Below, in pieces: positions 12,549 through 24,674 of a stretch of 64,000 nt of DNA. Under the pieces are notes generated by a model, which saw only the letters and a program-made list of their open reading frames with translations, searched no databases and had not been told where the DNA came from. The DNA comes from Echinometra lucunter (Eukaryota > Echinodermata > Echinoidea > Camarodonta > Echinometridae): assembly GCA_029962745.1 (NCBI GenBank), contig CM057162.1, positions 18,623,408-18,687,407 of the forward strand, in the 5' to 3' direction. The first letter of the stretch is position 1. Every line of letters begins with the position of its first letter. A program made the position numbers and the translations under genes.

Positions 12549-12793
12549 AGTTTTTTTTTTTTAATTTCAATTTTTTTTTTTAGAATTTTCTTTTTGAACA
12601 ATTCATACACACGTTGGTATCAATATGCATATAGCACATCACTTTATTCTGTTATTTAAAATACGATAAAACAACAATGTAGATAAAACATGTAAAATGT
12701 CTTGCCCAAGGGCATAAGTGCCATGCTGGGGATCGAACCCCGGGCCTTCGAGTCTCCAGTCAAACGCCTTAAACCACTCGACTACGACACCTG
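12549..12793 (-). mobile_element. tRNA-Ser-like SINE
   Basis: Read on the minus strand from 12793, the head is tRNA-like. An A-box phrase (TAGTCGAGTGGTTTAAGG) is followed by an anticodon-arm-like region and a B box in GGGGTTCGATCCCC (12728-12741). The anticodon-like GGA fits Ser, inferred by alignment to the usual Ser loop. A body with GCCCTTGGGCAAGACA follows, then an A-rich tail, seen as T-runs at 12549-12582 on the plus strand. The body and tail beyond the tRNA part show this is a SINE and not a tRNA gene. The internal pol III promoter would drive leftward transcription. Confidence 0.75.
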
Positions 12794-14055
12794 TACGTGC
12801 ATGCTACAATCTATGCCAAACTGGTTTTATGGTCAATAATGGGTCGTGGAAGGCAAGGGAAATCATAGAGGTGTGTTCTCGAATTTCTGCATGAACCCTG
12901 TCAGCGCGTTGTTGGCACTTGTCCATTTTGCATCCGCTTCTTGTGATATTGATTGGCGCGAACTGAAGTAGCGCTAGTGGACATGGAGGAGGCTGACGCA
13001 GTCCCAAGTCTTCAATTAACACATCACGTGGAAGCAGATCTGAGTCGATTGAGGCTTAGTGTGATGATTGTTTGAATGACTTGATTCAGCTTCCATTGTT
13101 TCGGGCGTATTAATTGGGGCGGGGGGGGGGGGGGATTGGTATAGCAAGCTTGCATTTGACATGCGAAACCGAAAGGAAGAATCAAGTTCATAGCTCAAGA
13201 TCTTATTCAACTCGTGCCAGCTTGTACCTTTTGAAAACAAGGAAAATGCATGTATCATATTCCAGGCTGAATTGTTCTGAAGCTGACAAAAGAAAATGTT
13301 TTGCAACATCGCATTACAGTGGAGCCTCTAGAAATTACTCGCTGAAAGGAATTGCCTGTTCACACTGGCCCTTGCTCTTGTGTCTGTTTTTAATGATATT
13401 TTTTGACAATGCGAAGGAATTAACCACCTGTGCCAAAGGAAAGGTTATAGTTTACGCACATTTAGGGGTTTAGCACAACATAAGTTTGAAATGTTTTCTA
13501 GCTCCATCTGTTGATTAATTAAATCTGTTCGTGAGGAACATACGTACTTGAAATACGTGTATGTCTCTTTCCGGAAAATGCATATTTCCTTAATACATAT
13601 TGTGACATTTCTGGCCAGAAGCCATCATGCTTATAGAAATGGCATGTGTCTAGATAAGAAAACGATATTCCGATATTCTGCAATATGTCTGGGACTCTGG
13701 GTGATAACTCTTAGTTCCTGGAGTGAAAGGAGGGCACCAAATGTCAAATGAATCAAACCGATTGATACAAACACTATAGATAGGTTCAGTAGTATTAGAA
13801 CACACACACCCACACAGTGCACACACGCACATATTCACCACAGCAAAATGTTCATAACATGGACATTAATTACTTAACTCCTTTTTTATTAGGCCATCCC
13901 TATTCATTGTAATTCATTTGCATAACGACACATCCGTGATCCTACCCATAAAACTATTGCCAGTGGGAACGCACCTACTCTTATTGTCGAGTGCATAAAC
14001 TGGCGATGACGTTTACATAGTTGGACTGTGGACCCATGGCACTCATGAAAACAAA
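12794..14055. other. non-coding, no gene recognised
   Basis: Holds a G14 tract (13121-13134), CA-rich sequence at 13800-13832, and short open frames on both strands (the longest 119 codons at 13114-13473) without recognisable motifs. Confidence 0.4.
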
Positions 14056-14184
14056 TATAAAAGGGCGATTTCATTTCATATCTTTATGCAGTTTAACACA
14101 CGACTCGCTGCCTTATTGGATCTCCCTTAGCCGTGATGATATCAGATACTGATAAAGCATGATTATTAGGAGGCCCAGCTGACT
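14056..14184 (+). promoter_or_regulatory. possible TATA promoter with short first exon
   Basis: TATAAAAG at 14056-14063 is followed 34 bases later by an initiator-like GCAGTTT (A at about 14090), and then by a strong splice donor CTGACT|GTAAGTA with the GT at 14185. A TGACGT word lies about 50 bases upstream of the TATA (14006-14012). The spacing is right for a metazoan core promoter and a 95-base non-coding first exon. There is no coding exon nearby to confirm it, so this is inference from spacing. Confidence 0.3.
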
Positions 14185-15203
14185 GTAAGTATGCATCATC
14201 TTTATGTGTTTTTGAACTAGAATCTTGTTCCTCACAATATTTGGACACGTGTTTACCTTTATTTTCACCGAACGATGGCAGGGAATACCTTTGTTTTTGA
14301 ATACGTTTTGGTATGGCTTATCTATTGGCCAAAGAAAAAGGGGTGGCGAAATATCCAGTATGTTTTGTTCATGCGCCTATAGCGTGTGTGGTTAAAGGCG
14401 AGGAAATTTTGTAGAACAATGAATTCGTGTAACCTTTACATGTTTACACATTTACACATTGCTAATTCGTAAAGCCGTTTTCCGACATGGGAATGTAGTG
14501 CTAATTTGGTGTGGGATAACAACACCATGTCATATCAGAGTCTTTCCCAGTTACTTTTAGAGTAATCCTGTCACTAGGTCTTCACATTCTACAGAACTCA
14601 ATGTAAGCTTTATCCTGTTTATCTAGGCCCCCTATGTAGGTAATTAGTCGATTTGCTGGCTTTGTTAGTAATGGATAAAGAAACGATTTTCGGACTTGTT
14701 TTTTTTTCTTATTTTCTTTGATTGAAAACGTGGATAAGTTTATTTCATTGTGGAAAGATAGTTCAATGCAGCTTGCATAATTTATGAAATGATTTGACAT
14801 TACATTTGTCGTGATTTGAATTCTGTTTACGAGTCTAACGATTGCTTGAAGTGCAGCTAACCTTTCTTAAACAGCTAAAAGCGGGCGAATTGAAGGGGTG
14901 TTGCATGTTTAGAGGTGTAACATGAAGCAAGAGACATGGCGCTGCATATTTCTGGTATCTTCGTTGAAGGTATTATTTTGCCCTTTTAGTGAGGGGGGGG
15001 GGGGGACGAAAAGTTACGAAAGGTCTATCCAGACTGTTTTGAACAAGTCGATAAAGAATTGAATAGAACACCATTTGAAATACTTGACTCTAAAAATGAC
15101 ACCCTTCACCTTCCAGTTAGGCACCTGGGAACGTTGGGCTAGCATAGTCTTCTATCGGTGTGTTTTGACATACGCTCTGACTACAATTTCACCTGTTTTC
15201 AAA
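14185..15203. other. non-coding, nothing recognised
   Basis: Would be intronic if the promoter candidate just upstream is real. Holds a G13 tract at 14993-15005. No coding or repeat structure recognised. Confidence 0.4.
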
Positions 15204-15480
15204 AAGATGTTGAGGAAGTGTTAGAATTGGGTGTTGGGGTAAGGTGTATGGTTTGGTTATATAGTATTTGGTCCAGGGTTAAAGTTGAGGTTGGAATCGG
15301 GTGTAGGGAGATGTGTAGTGTTTGTTTTAGGGCTGAGTTAGATTTAGAATTTGGTTTTCAGGATGAGGTGTATAGGGTTGGTCTGGGGCGCAGTTTGCAT
15401 GGTTTGGTAAAGAATTGGGTTGTAGGGGATGATGTAGGGTTAGTTGTAGTGTTGTCTAAGCTTGAATTTAGTCAGTTAGT
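15204..15480 (+). repeat. G/T-skewed degenerate GGGTT-like block
   Basis: For about 275 bases the plus strand is very poor in C and made of irregular words such as GGGTTGG, GGGTTAG, GTAGGG and GGTTTGG. An open frame of 109 codons crosses it, but its composition follows the skew and I do not call it a gene. It looks like a decayed G/T-rich minisatellite, somewhat telomere-like. A 13-base duplication, GTACAACCTGTTA twice, lies just downstream at 15515-15542. Confidence 0.5.
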
Positions 15481-15862
15481 GAAATAACTGACGAGGGGCA
15501 AATTTGGCCAGAGTACAACCTGTTAGTGTACAACCTGTTATTGTGATTATGAACATTAAGCGTTGAAATGTTTCGTATGGGAGACATGATCAAAGCATAC
15601 AAAGTTTCGAACAGTCTTCCACTTCACAGCAGAATTCAATGAGAACGTGCACCGAATCGCAGATGGCGAAAATCTCATCAGTGTCGTCATTGTCAATACC
15701 CTTTAACACCATTCCTACCTCCGTCAAAAGCACAGAGTTTCATGGGATGTTATTTGCCTAATGTGGGCCAACAGCTGAAAATTATAGTTTGGACTTGTTA
15801 ATGTCATGCATGCAGCTTGCAGTACAATGTAAAAAAGCAATTTACTGTATTTTATACAGTAT

Positions 15863-16065
15863 TGCACTGTTTATTCTCATCAGTGTCTTCATTGTTTATT
15901 CTCCAGTAAACCTGTAAGCAGCAGTAAAATAGAGTATTTAACTGTAAACGATACGATATTTTACTGTATCATTTACGGAATTACCGTGATTACAGTAAAT
16001 TACCGGTAAATCTGCTGCCAGTAGTTTACTGTAAATTCCTACTGCTTTTTTTTTTAAACAGTGCA
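15863..16065. mobile_element. small inverted-repeat element of TTTACTGTAAA modules
   Basis: TGCACTGTTTA (15863-15873) and its complement TAAACAGTGCA (16055-16065) form the ends. Inside are many variants of a palindromic word: TTTACTGTA, TACAGTAAATTACCGGTAA, TTTACTGTAAAT. Similar words (TTTACTGTATTTTATACAGT, 15841-15860) occur just outside. The right end has an A-run in the element orientation (TTTAAAAAAAAAAGC). Confidence 0.65.
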
Positions 16066-16786
16066 GGTCGGTTGCTAATATACCAGCAAAATGAAAGCCA
16101 GCTATTGAAAGGAAACTTGTTGAAAAGTACATTCGATGAAAGCACTTTAGGGGTCGATCGTTGTTTTTTCAAACTGAAGTATTAATTCCATTTTCAGATG
16201 TATTCAAAAGTTTCTTGAGATATTAACATTAAATCATGAGAAACTATACCTTTACTTATTTAGTAACCGCGCTAAGCCATATATAGACTTCCAAATATAA
16301 ATTGTATTGAAATGTGCAGACCAATAAAGCCGATCAACGGGCCTTCCGTTCCGATTATGACAATAAGATATTACATTACCCGGTTTATTGGTGATCACGA
16401 TCTCTACAATAGATATTGCCGCAAGTAAGACCCTGATCTACCATGACCTAATACTGACTAATTCCTCTTGGGAGGTCTGTTTGAAATTGGGAGAACTAAG
16501 TCAGAATAAAGTGTTGTTTGTAATATTGAGGTTCCATAAAATGATTACTTTGTGAGACCTCCGCTCCCACAATGACTGATTTCTTCAAGTTTGCTTTTAA
16601 TACAAAAAAGGTATTCATCTGTATTAAACTTTCAGAAGAAATGGCCGAATTGAAGGTATTTCTCTTCAAAATGTACTGTACATAAATATCAGCATAACGG
16701 CTCATAAAGTAATGAATTGTGATTAAAGATGATAATGGCAATCGAAAGAGAAAGGAGTATACTACAAGAGGCTTGCTCTCTCTCTC

Positions 16787-16817
<31 letters not shown>

Positions 16818-17599
16818 TTTAATGGTGTTCCTCAAAAGTACCAAACAAAACACTTCAGACCATCATCAACATCTTTATCATTATCATAACACTTTTATAC
16901 AACAACATGTTAGGTTTTCAGTATGATATAAAATGATTGACTTGAGATAGATTTCGTGGTTTCACATACGCGGACAAGTGTTTGTAGTCATTCACAATTA
17001 CCTCATTAACCCATTGCGTACTGGAACTGGTGGTCCCTGTATTAAGTCTATATAATTTTGATAATTCAGTAGTCGACGGGTTAAGGTGTTTTTCATATGA
17101 AAGCTTTTTCATCTATGATTATATTAGCTGGCATGCTACCAAGTCATCGCCTACTCAGTGATTGGACACTGTTGTACTTTAGGGCCCTGCAAATAAAAAC
17201 ACAAATGAAATAAAATACGATACAAAATGATAGACAATACATGTAAAACAAATACATAATGGAAACAAAAACATGAAGATGCAAAACAAAATACATGTAT
17301 ACGAACCAAATGTCTAATGATAGAACTAAACTCAATTCAAGGAAAAAATTTTAAAAAAGAAAAATCTTATGCGAAAGAAATAGATAGATAAATAGTTCGT
17401 AATAGTCGTCTATGGGTGTTTATGTAAAAGGTTAAAAGAAAGAAAGATCGGAAAAGACGGGGGTACTAAAAACAATGATAATCTCAGATGTTATTATACT
17501 GCATTAACAAAAATGATATTATTGGAAATGCACGATGTATGCATATGGGAAGCTGAACGTAGAACACCCCCCCCCCCCCCTCTTTGTGTGTATACCCTT
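16066..17599. other. non-coding with (CT)n tract
   Basis: A pure CT run with one CCC interruption lies at 16775-16817, and a C14 tract at 17567-17580. Otherwise AT-rich with no coding signal. Confidence 0.5.
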
Positions 17600-18597
17600 T
17601 CATTATCTGTTTCTATTTAGCCTCCAATACAGTGTTGAGAAGGTTTCTTTGGATGGAGCACTTTTAAGAGTATTTGGCAGGTCATTCCAAAGAAGTGCTC
17701 CATGATGGGAGAAACTCTTTTTTCCTGCCCTAGAGCGTGCCATGGGAACAGTGACACCGTTTGAAATAGCATTCCTCGTACGATGGGTATGAACACTACC
17801 ACATTTTGTGAACATATCTGATCAATATTGCGGTCCTTCTCCTACTAGTGCAATGAACAATAACTTGCAGTGCTTAAGTTTCCACCTTTGTTCATTGGTT
17901 ACCCAGTTAAGTTGCGTTAGGACGGATTCTGTAGGAATCATGTAGTCACATTTTAGGACTGACCTTGCCAATTTCTTATGTTGACTTATAAGGGCATTTT
18001 TTCAGATAGTGAGCTCAGTTGGTCCAGGCACAACTGCAGTAATCAAAGTACTGCATAATTAGGGCATTCGCAAGAAGCTTAGCACTGCCCAATGTCACAT
18101 AATTCCCAAGTGTAATTATTAAGGAGAACAATGCGAGATCCTGTCTTCTTACCTGTTACCTCAACATGTCTTTGCCAGGTGAGTGACTATGGTGACTCGT
18201 CCAACCAGGTACCCAAGTACTTAAAGGTGGAAACCCTTTCTAAAATGTGTGATCCTCTACCTTGATATTAAAGGGTTGTACATTCTTCAGCTTATGTACT
18301 GTATCAAAGAGCATAAGTTTCGACTTCTGTGGGTTCAGTATTAAACGGTTTGTCTTTAAACCACCGATTTATTCCACAAAGATCAGCATTTAGTACTCCT
18401 TCGATACTTTTGCGATCATTAGCACTATGTACTAGCGCTGTGTTGTCGGCATACAACAATATCTGACAATGCTCTAGGGCAGTAGGCATATCATTCACCA
18501 TCACTGTAAATAGGAGGGACCCGGAATTAAAGGTACTGTTTGAAATGATACATTGCAAAATGTTTTTAATGATATCTTTCATTATTTTTCTCAAATC
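17600..18597 (-). pseudogene. decayed LINE reverse transcriptase, minus strand
   Basis: Reading leftward from 18597, a frame gives GSLLFTVMVNDMP and then ILLYADNTALVHS, the RT B and C motifs, with the catalytic YADD changed to YADN. After a frame change comes VSTFKYLGTWLDES (the thumb 'FKYLG' motif). Stops and frameshifts follow, then WVTNEQRWKLKHC and finally a frame (17603-17815) with SFSHHGALLWNDLPNTLKSA, the usual LINE C-terminus. The endonuclease and the first RT motifs are missing. It is a 5'-truncated, inactive copy of a CR1/Jockey-like LINE; the exact clade is not determined. Confidence 0.8.
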
Positions 18598-18800
18598 AGA
18601 TACAGATTTTACAAATCCATCCTCACGAAATTTTACATATTCTTCATAACAGAATATTGATATTTCGACTTAAACATAAATTATGATAAGAAAAAAATAA
18701 AAAAGGACATTTTCGTAGACTGTTTATTTCATATACATAATCGAAGAATAATACCGAGAGAAAATGTTGAAAGACTGATCGGTCCAATTTCGGAATATCC

Positions 18801-19060
18801 AGGGCCGTACGCAGACATTTTTTTTCCAGAAGGGGTTGGGGGGAAGAATACGTAAAATGTTCGAAGAAACACGAAAGCGAGGGAGCAAAGTGGTCACGAG
18901 GGCACTTTTGCATTTTTAAAATTGACATTAAATGATCTGGTGCACACTTTTGGTGAAATTTAAGGAAAGTTTTCAGTAAAAATATGTAAGTACTGATTTT
19001 TTTTTTTTTTTTGGGGGGGGGGGGGGTGGGGTGGGGGCAACTGCCGCTGCGTACGAATAT
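18801..19060. mobile_element. short element with GTACGCAG inverted ends
   Basis: The left edge has GGGCCGTACGCAGAC and the right edge CTGCGTACGAATATGGG, giving inverted GTACGCAG ends. The right part has a T15/G14 run and GGGGCAACTGCCGCTGCGTACG. I have a recollection of similar GCAACTGCCCCCCTGCGTACG repeats in marine invertebrates, which I could not check. A 146-codon minus-strand frame across it is a by-product. Confidence 0.4.
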
Positions 19061-20089
19061 GGGAATGTCTCTCACTGGATGCAATATCTACCATTTTGTG
19101 TGACTTCTATTCTTTCATAACTCGGCGATACGTGCTGAATTGTAAGCCTTATGGAATGCCCACGTTGTGTTCTCCTTTTTTCATATCTAAGGCATTCTTA
19201 TTCTCCAGATTTCACGAGAAAATGTGCTCTAATGCCCTTACCATCCATCAAATATGTTTCCTTTGAAATAATGGATTTGAGGGCTCGTTATGGTAATTTA
19301 GAAATGCATTGTTCTCTATAAACAGGATAGCCTCTTTTTATTTCCATTTGTAAACCATGATAAAAGTTTATTTAATGGATTGTTTGTAAAGGTACCGTGT
19401 CAAAGGCAATCTTGAAAAAGTTTTTTATTGCAAGACTGAAAAGAAAGATTCGAGTTTCCGGTTGCCAGTATGCACCATAGTAGACCATTGAAATATATAA
19501 TGATGCTCTTAAGCACTATCGTGCTACATTTTATACCTGTTTTAGTCAAGTACGACTTGACACTATACGTGTTCTCGAGTGATACGGCCCTTAGCCTACA
19601 TACTGTATGTCCAATTGAGTTATCGATACGGAATAAGAATTATTGAAAAAGAGGATCACGTGACGCATGAGGCGAGTTGTACGCCATATGTCAAGGACAC
19701 ATTCTTTCAAACCGTTCAACAGCTTACAATATTCAGAACCAAGTGGCCATGGGGCGTTTGGAGGTATTTTAAGGCTGATCTGTTTGTGGTCTTTGGTCCG
19801 CTTGATACACATTTTATAGGGTGAAATGGCCGGTCTCTTCCAATTTTCCTACTAGATTTCAGTCCCAATCAGACCCTGTCCAGAACAGCGTCGTGGATTG
19901 CATTTTTAATGATTAGGCAACATAATAATTACAAAATGCTATGACGTGTAAAAATGAGCGTAATGAATCGACATTTCAATTCAGAAAATACATTTTATTT
20001 ACATTGTAAAAATTATCTAGAATTTCCGTGTTTAACATGTTTAACATGTTTAAGCTACATGCACATTGTAAGATCCCCCTACCCTAATG

Positions 20090-20090
<1 letters not shown>
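19061..20090. other. non-coding, nothing recognised
   Basis: No domain in the short frames, and no repeat ends seen. Confidence 0.4.
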
Positions 20091-20135
<45 letters not shown>

Positions 20136-20152
20136 TATATTATATTATATTA
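20091..20152. repeat. (TA)n / TATAT microsatellite
   Basis: About 20 TA units followed by a few TATAT units. Confidence 0.95.
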
Positions 20153-20954
20153 ATATTGAAATTGTTATTTTTGTACATGTTGCATTATCGTCTTTATCCC
20201 TGAGGAAGGAGGAGGCACTCGAAAATTTGGATTAAATATATTCTTATTGGCAATTAACAATGCATTATTGAGTCAACTCTTCTCATTGACTTTTGTTGGT
20301 TTGTTTGTTTGCTTATGCCAATACGTGAACTATTTATTGTCAGTTCTTTGGGGGGAGAAGACGGTGGAGGAGAAGGAGAAAAGAGATATTTTTTTTTTAG
20401 AATTTAAATAAAAAACGAATCAGAAGTAGCGAGTGAAATGTCAAGTGCTCCTTTGGAGAGCAGCCTTGTGATGCAATGTTGTTCTGAAATGCACCGTTAA
20501 GGGGTTCGTCATTCATTTCTCTACCCTTATATGTGACGCTCTTGACCATGTTGACAGTTAAGATTGATATATCGTGGTTCGTGAAGCGATACTTTGAAAG
20601 GGACGATTTAGTTTGTACGTTAACAAATTTGAAGAGTCACTTTTCTAAAGAATCATGTGGGCGTATACTGGAGCGCTTCTGGAAGATGACGTTACTTTTA
20701 AAGCTCATTAAAGTTCAGTTAGTATTATTATTACCAACCTGATTTATACAGGGCCTCAAGTGGGGTGGCCTTTAACTTCGTTTTTGTTTTACTTTCTGTG
20801 TCAGTTAGGTATTTTGATGTGCGTGTTGGAGTCCACCTTAATTGTTTTGGAAAGTTCGGTGTAATTGAAGTAGTAACCTCATGATTAGCTGTCGTCGACT
20901 GTTCAAAAAAATAACTTAAGATGTGTGAAATCCCATTGCTTCAAATTCTCCATG
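20153..20954. other. non-coding, nothing recognised
   Basis: Includes a 69-codon frame (20533-20742) without recognisable motifs. No element boundaries seen. Confidence 0.4.
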
Positions 20955-21190
20955 GCAAAAAACCACTCTCGGTGACCGTGCATTTGCCAAAGCTGCCCAG
21001 AACTGTTGAATAGCTTGCCAGTTCAAATTCGAAGCTCTCCATCCCTCAATGTATTCAAATCCAAGTTGAAATAATACTTGTTCGGTTAAATTATATATTT
21101 TTTGTAGAATTAAGTAAAAATGAGCTATGAACCAGCGCAGCTGAATATATTTTGCATAGTAACTGCGCTATACAAATTTATGCTTATTAT
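20955..21190 (+). pseudogene. LINE 3' end relic
   Basis: The sequence reads TTLGDRAFAKAAQ, shifts frame, and continues NSLPVQIRSSPSLNVFKSKL, then a stop, YLFG. This is the conserved end of many LINE ORF2 proteins (GxRAF..AAP.LWNxLP..IR...SL..FK..LK..LF). It has one frameshift and one in-frame stop and has lost the Trp. The downstream phrase ACTGCGCTATACAAATTTATG (21162-21181) is the GCGCTATA-AAAT type of tail found in CR1/L2-type LINEs. Only the last part is present. Confidence 0.75.
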
Positions 21191-21596
21191 ATATTTTTTT
21201 TAAATCCGAGTTGTTGTTTTTTTCACCATTTTGCCTAAGTTCCTTCAAACAACACAATACTTTATGGAAAGCACTATAGTAATTGCAACTCGTTAAGCAT
21301 TTTTATAGCTGATGAGACATTTTGAATGTTCCAGGAGCCGATATCATCTCTACTACGAATACCAGACAATGATAATGCCACTCTCGAGGTCTGCTCTTTT
21401 GAAAGAGCAGCAAAGTACTATTTTCACCGCTCCATGACGCATTGGTTTCCGATTTTGCATATAAATTGCGCTATTATGATTCGATGATTGATGCGCGGGA
21501 ATATCTTTGTCTTACACAACACGATTATGCAGGATAACATCGTTGACTGTAGACATGGTAGAGAAGGAGACTTCGTGCAGACGAAGAAGAAACTTA
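21191..21596. other. non-coding, nothing recognised
   Basis: No gene or repeat ends seen. Confidence 0.4.
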
Positions 21597-21772
21597 TGGG
21601 GTGTTGCAAGAAAGTTGCAATCGATTGCAAGTTGCAACTGATTGTCACTGGCCAATCAAAATCATTGTTGCATGCATGTATTCTTAAAAGGGCACACCCT
21701 GAGCCAATCAGAATGGTTGTTTTAAAATTAGCAATTATTTGCAATTGATTGCAACCTTCTTGTAACACCCCA
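21597..21772. mobile_element. MITE with GGGGTGTTGCAAGAA ends
   Basis: GGGGTGTTGCAAGAAAGTTG at the left is matched by CAACCTTCTTGTAACACCCC at the right, followed inward by repeated TTGCAA(T/C) words (TTGCAATCGATTGCAAG and GCAATTGATTGCAA). Total about 175 bp. Two internal CCAATCA words lie within it. The superfamily is not assigned. Confidence 0.8.
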
Positions 21773-23513
21773 TTAGTTACCTTCCTTTTTGCCAATGTAT
21801 GGATCTTTGTTTTACAATGTTATTCTCGATATCTTGTTCTGATATTTATTTAACCGTTTCTTTAATCATTTTTCTCTCTTTTGCTCATCTGTCTATCTTT
21901 TAGTCTTCATCTCAAGGGTTCGGTGACTTTTTTCAGTTTTGTTTTGTTTTGTTTTTTTGTTTTTGTTTTTTTTTTTTTTTTTTGCTTAACTTCACTTTTT
22001 TGCCCTTCTAGCTTTCTCTTCGTCCCCGTTACCTCATGTGCATGATCACGGTTTTCTCTTTTTCTCTCATGAGCTTAAGCTCAATTGTGTTAATACGATG
22101 ACTGGTGTCCATTCGTTGAAGTTCAAGGAGCATTATCTAGTATTTTCCTCCGCCCTAAGTGCCCCCCCCCCTCCCTCTCTCTCTCCCTCTCTCCTGTACA
22201 GTATACGTATCAAAAAAGAGAGATTCAAAGGCTCGACAGAGAGAAGACGGGAGAGAGGAGAGACATAGAGAAAAGGAATGAGAAGATAGGCAGGGAAAGA
22301 ATAAGAAAGAGAGAGATAGAGAAAGGCAATATCTCCTCGGGTGTTGTTCAGCCTCTCTCCTCGTCGTCTCCTCAATATTCTCCCTCTGTTACTCCTTTTC
22401 TCTCTTTTTTTCTCTCTCTTCTTCCTCAATGGTATTCTTATTACTCTCCATTCAAGTTTTCCTTGTCTCTTCCCCATCACTACCAACCCACCTCTTAAAT
22501 TTCATCAGGTCTTTACATTCAACGACATCCTTTTGCTTTAATCCCTGTAACAGCATTGCCCTTTCCCTCGAGTACAGGCAAATAATCATTTTCTAACTCA
22601 TATATGGGGTAATATTATTTGTTTCTGGCGCCATCCCTCACCTAGTTCTACATTCGGGTTGTAAGTATCGGCGTGGTCAGTTCTTTCATCTATGAATTGG
22701 CTTTCAAGCATGACCAACAATTGTTGTTTTTTTTCTGGTCAGAAAATTGTAACAACAAATGAATAGATAGCTAGTTAGATTTTTTTTTTTTTAACGGGGG
22801 TATTTGAAAGATCATCGCAGCCAGTGGCTTCCTGGCTTATATTCTTTCCTATTCACTGAGCTACATAGATAGCCCCTTAAGTGAAACAAACAATAGATTA
22901 TTTTTCCTAAGCAGCTTGGTAGCGATAAATTGGCTGCCAAATGGATGCATTTCCATCTTGGTGCTCCACGAGGGGTATTGCTTTATCTTGATTTTCTTAA
23001 GTTTTCTGGATTCATGGCCATTAAAGCGAGAGCGCAATATCGATTTACGTGCACTCCAAAATGTCATAAGTTTAAACTTTCTCGAAGTGTTCCCTATAAG
23101 AAAAAAACCCCGATTGTATGCAAACGGCAATTACCTTAACCTCTAAAACCTATCAAATGCCATTTGGTTAAGCGCTTCCATAATTTTCACTGGGGTAGTG
23201 ACCGGGATTCCAATATTTTGCCATGGCGTACACATGCGATGGACTACTTCTTATATACTTTTTCTCGTGTTTACTTAGTTCTTTGAAATATGATTTGTAA
23301 TAATTTTTCTTTTATAAATGTAATGAAAATATTTCGATACTAACATAATGAACTATTGAAGGATTTGAAGTAGAGCCTAGGTATTGCTTGAAATTTTTAT
23401 TTCGGTCCGTGACGTTAGTGGGCGATCATCTCATATTCCTACCCTTGGGATCTTACAGTAGGTGGGTCCTCATCAGCAAGAGCTTAGGAAGTACCTGCTA
23501 TCTGCAGGATCAT
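21773..23513. other. non-coding with purine and pyrimidine strand tracts
   Basis: T-runs at 21940-21985, then an AG-rich plus-strand block (22205-22330) followed by a CT-rich block (22335-22420). The two could fold on one another or are two opposite simple-sequence runs. A short C9 tract lies near 22164. Open frames on both strands are composition artefacts. Confidence 0.4.
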
Positions 23514-23686
23514 GGCACCGTTTCATGAATTTAAAGTTGTCAGCACTGACAAGTTGCCATTATCCGACAATTACCATAGTAACAGTCAGTGACCAATGCT
23601 TCTGAGCCAATCGAAACCAAGGATTTTACTGAAGTTGTCAGACAATGACAACTGGTCAGTGCAGACAACTTTTATGAAACGGTGCC
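23514..23686. mobile_element. MITE with GGCACCGTTTCAT ends
   Basis: GGCACCGTTTCATGAA at the left and TTTTATGAAACGGTGCC at the right are inverted copies. The inner words AGTTGTC and GACAAC repeat several times in both orientations. It resembles the GCCCCGTTTCATAAAACTTG family at 55476 and 62009 in size, in CC(G)TTTCATRAA termini and in a conserved AGCCAATC word in the middle. Confidence 0.8.
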
Positions 23687-23716
23687 CAGGAGTACATATT
23701 AGCCCGAAGTCACGCG

Positions 23717-23974
23717 GATGCGTGCAATCGCGTTCACATCAGCTCGAGCTCCAATACCTTTGCGTATTACAGTATAGTTCGATCGAAAATAGCCAACTAT
23801 TTTGCGAAGAAGCCGGCTACTCTTCAAATAAGTCCAAGACTTGGGTGGTTTACTTTTTGAGCGAAATAGCCTCCGTCTTCATCTGAGAATTAGTTGACTA
23901 TTCTCTGATCGGGCTAATTCATGGGATCAGAAAAAGCCTGCTATTCTATAAGCTTGAGCTGATGAGGACGCACC
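23717..23974. mobile_element. foldback element, CATCAGCTCGAGCT family, copy A
   Basis: CACATCAGCTCGAGCTCCA near the left end is the approximate complement of AGCTTGAGCTGATGAGGACG at the right end. The interior carries phrases shared with 55748-56065, such as TTTTGAGCGAAATA, GTCTTCATCTGAG, CTATTCTCTGAT and GGGATCAGAA. It lies about 30 bp from the preceding MITE. Confidence 0.75.
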
Positions 23975-24674
23975 TGGTATTGTCTGACCTTGTAAGCTAT
24001 AGGACACTGAATGTCTTACTATGACGTTGTGATTTGTTTTATAGATAACATAAGGTATACTGAATAATTCACTGTCTAAGAAATCTGTGTCGATTTTTCT
24101 TCTTTTCAAGGGGGGGGGGGGATCGCCTCTGGAACAATTAGGGGGCGCTCGGAAGCAATACACAGAATACCAAGAGCTATAAACAAATCGATCCAGGGAA
24201 TTATATCGTGGAAAGAGAGCCCCATATCAAGCGATTGTCATCGAGATATCGGTCAATTCATTCTGGAAAATCGTTCAGGGATATCCTACGGGGAACGGGC
24301 TTCGCTAAAATCGCCCGGATCGATGAAATTTAAAGAAAATGTTTATTACTCGAAAAGGGGAAAATGATGTGAATTCTTTCTCATGTTTCCTTTGAAGTTT
24401 CCACAAAAGAAACGTCATAATATTTCAAAGGATTGCTTTCCTAGCCATTACATCATATTCAACATCGCGAAACTTAGCTGAAACATTTGGACCGAACTTT
24501 TATGCCACATCTGTATCAGTCGCATAACACATTATCATGTTTATGTGAGCATTGCGTACGCATGAGTTTCCTTGGGAGTAAGTTTTTCATTCGTTAGGAT
24601 TATTCCTTAACCTCTAAAGCCCGAATTAACGAAAGATGTTCAAACCATGGAGGGGGGGGGGGGGAGGGGGTTGT
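23975..24674. other. non-coding, nothing recognised
   Basis: Contains G12-13 tracts at 24110-24121 and about 24652-24664. No gene seen. Confidence 0.4.

Noticed and set aside
12723..12793. possible functional tRNA-Ser gene on the minus strand
   Set aside because: The acceptor stem is not convincing, and the sequence continues into a SINE body with GCCCTTGGGCAAGACA and an A-rich tail.
13114..13473. 119-codon plus-strand frame
   Set aside because: Starts in a G-run, no domain, no acceptor or donor at sensible positions.
15158..15487. 109-codon plus-strand frame
   Set aside because: Its composition follows the G/T skew, with many Val, Gly and Leu; no motif or splice context.
18644..19084. 146-codon minus-strand frame
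   Set aside because: Runs through the inverted-repeat element and a T/G homopolymer (encoding Pro and Lys runs); no domain.
21424..21795. 123-codon minus-strand frame
   Set aside because: Covers the GGGGTGTTGCAAG MITE and its flank; the peptide mirrors the inverted arms.
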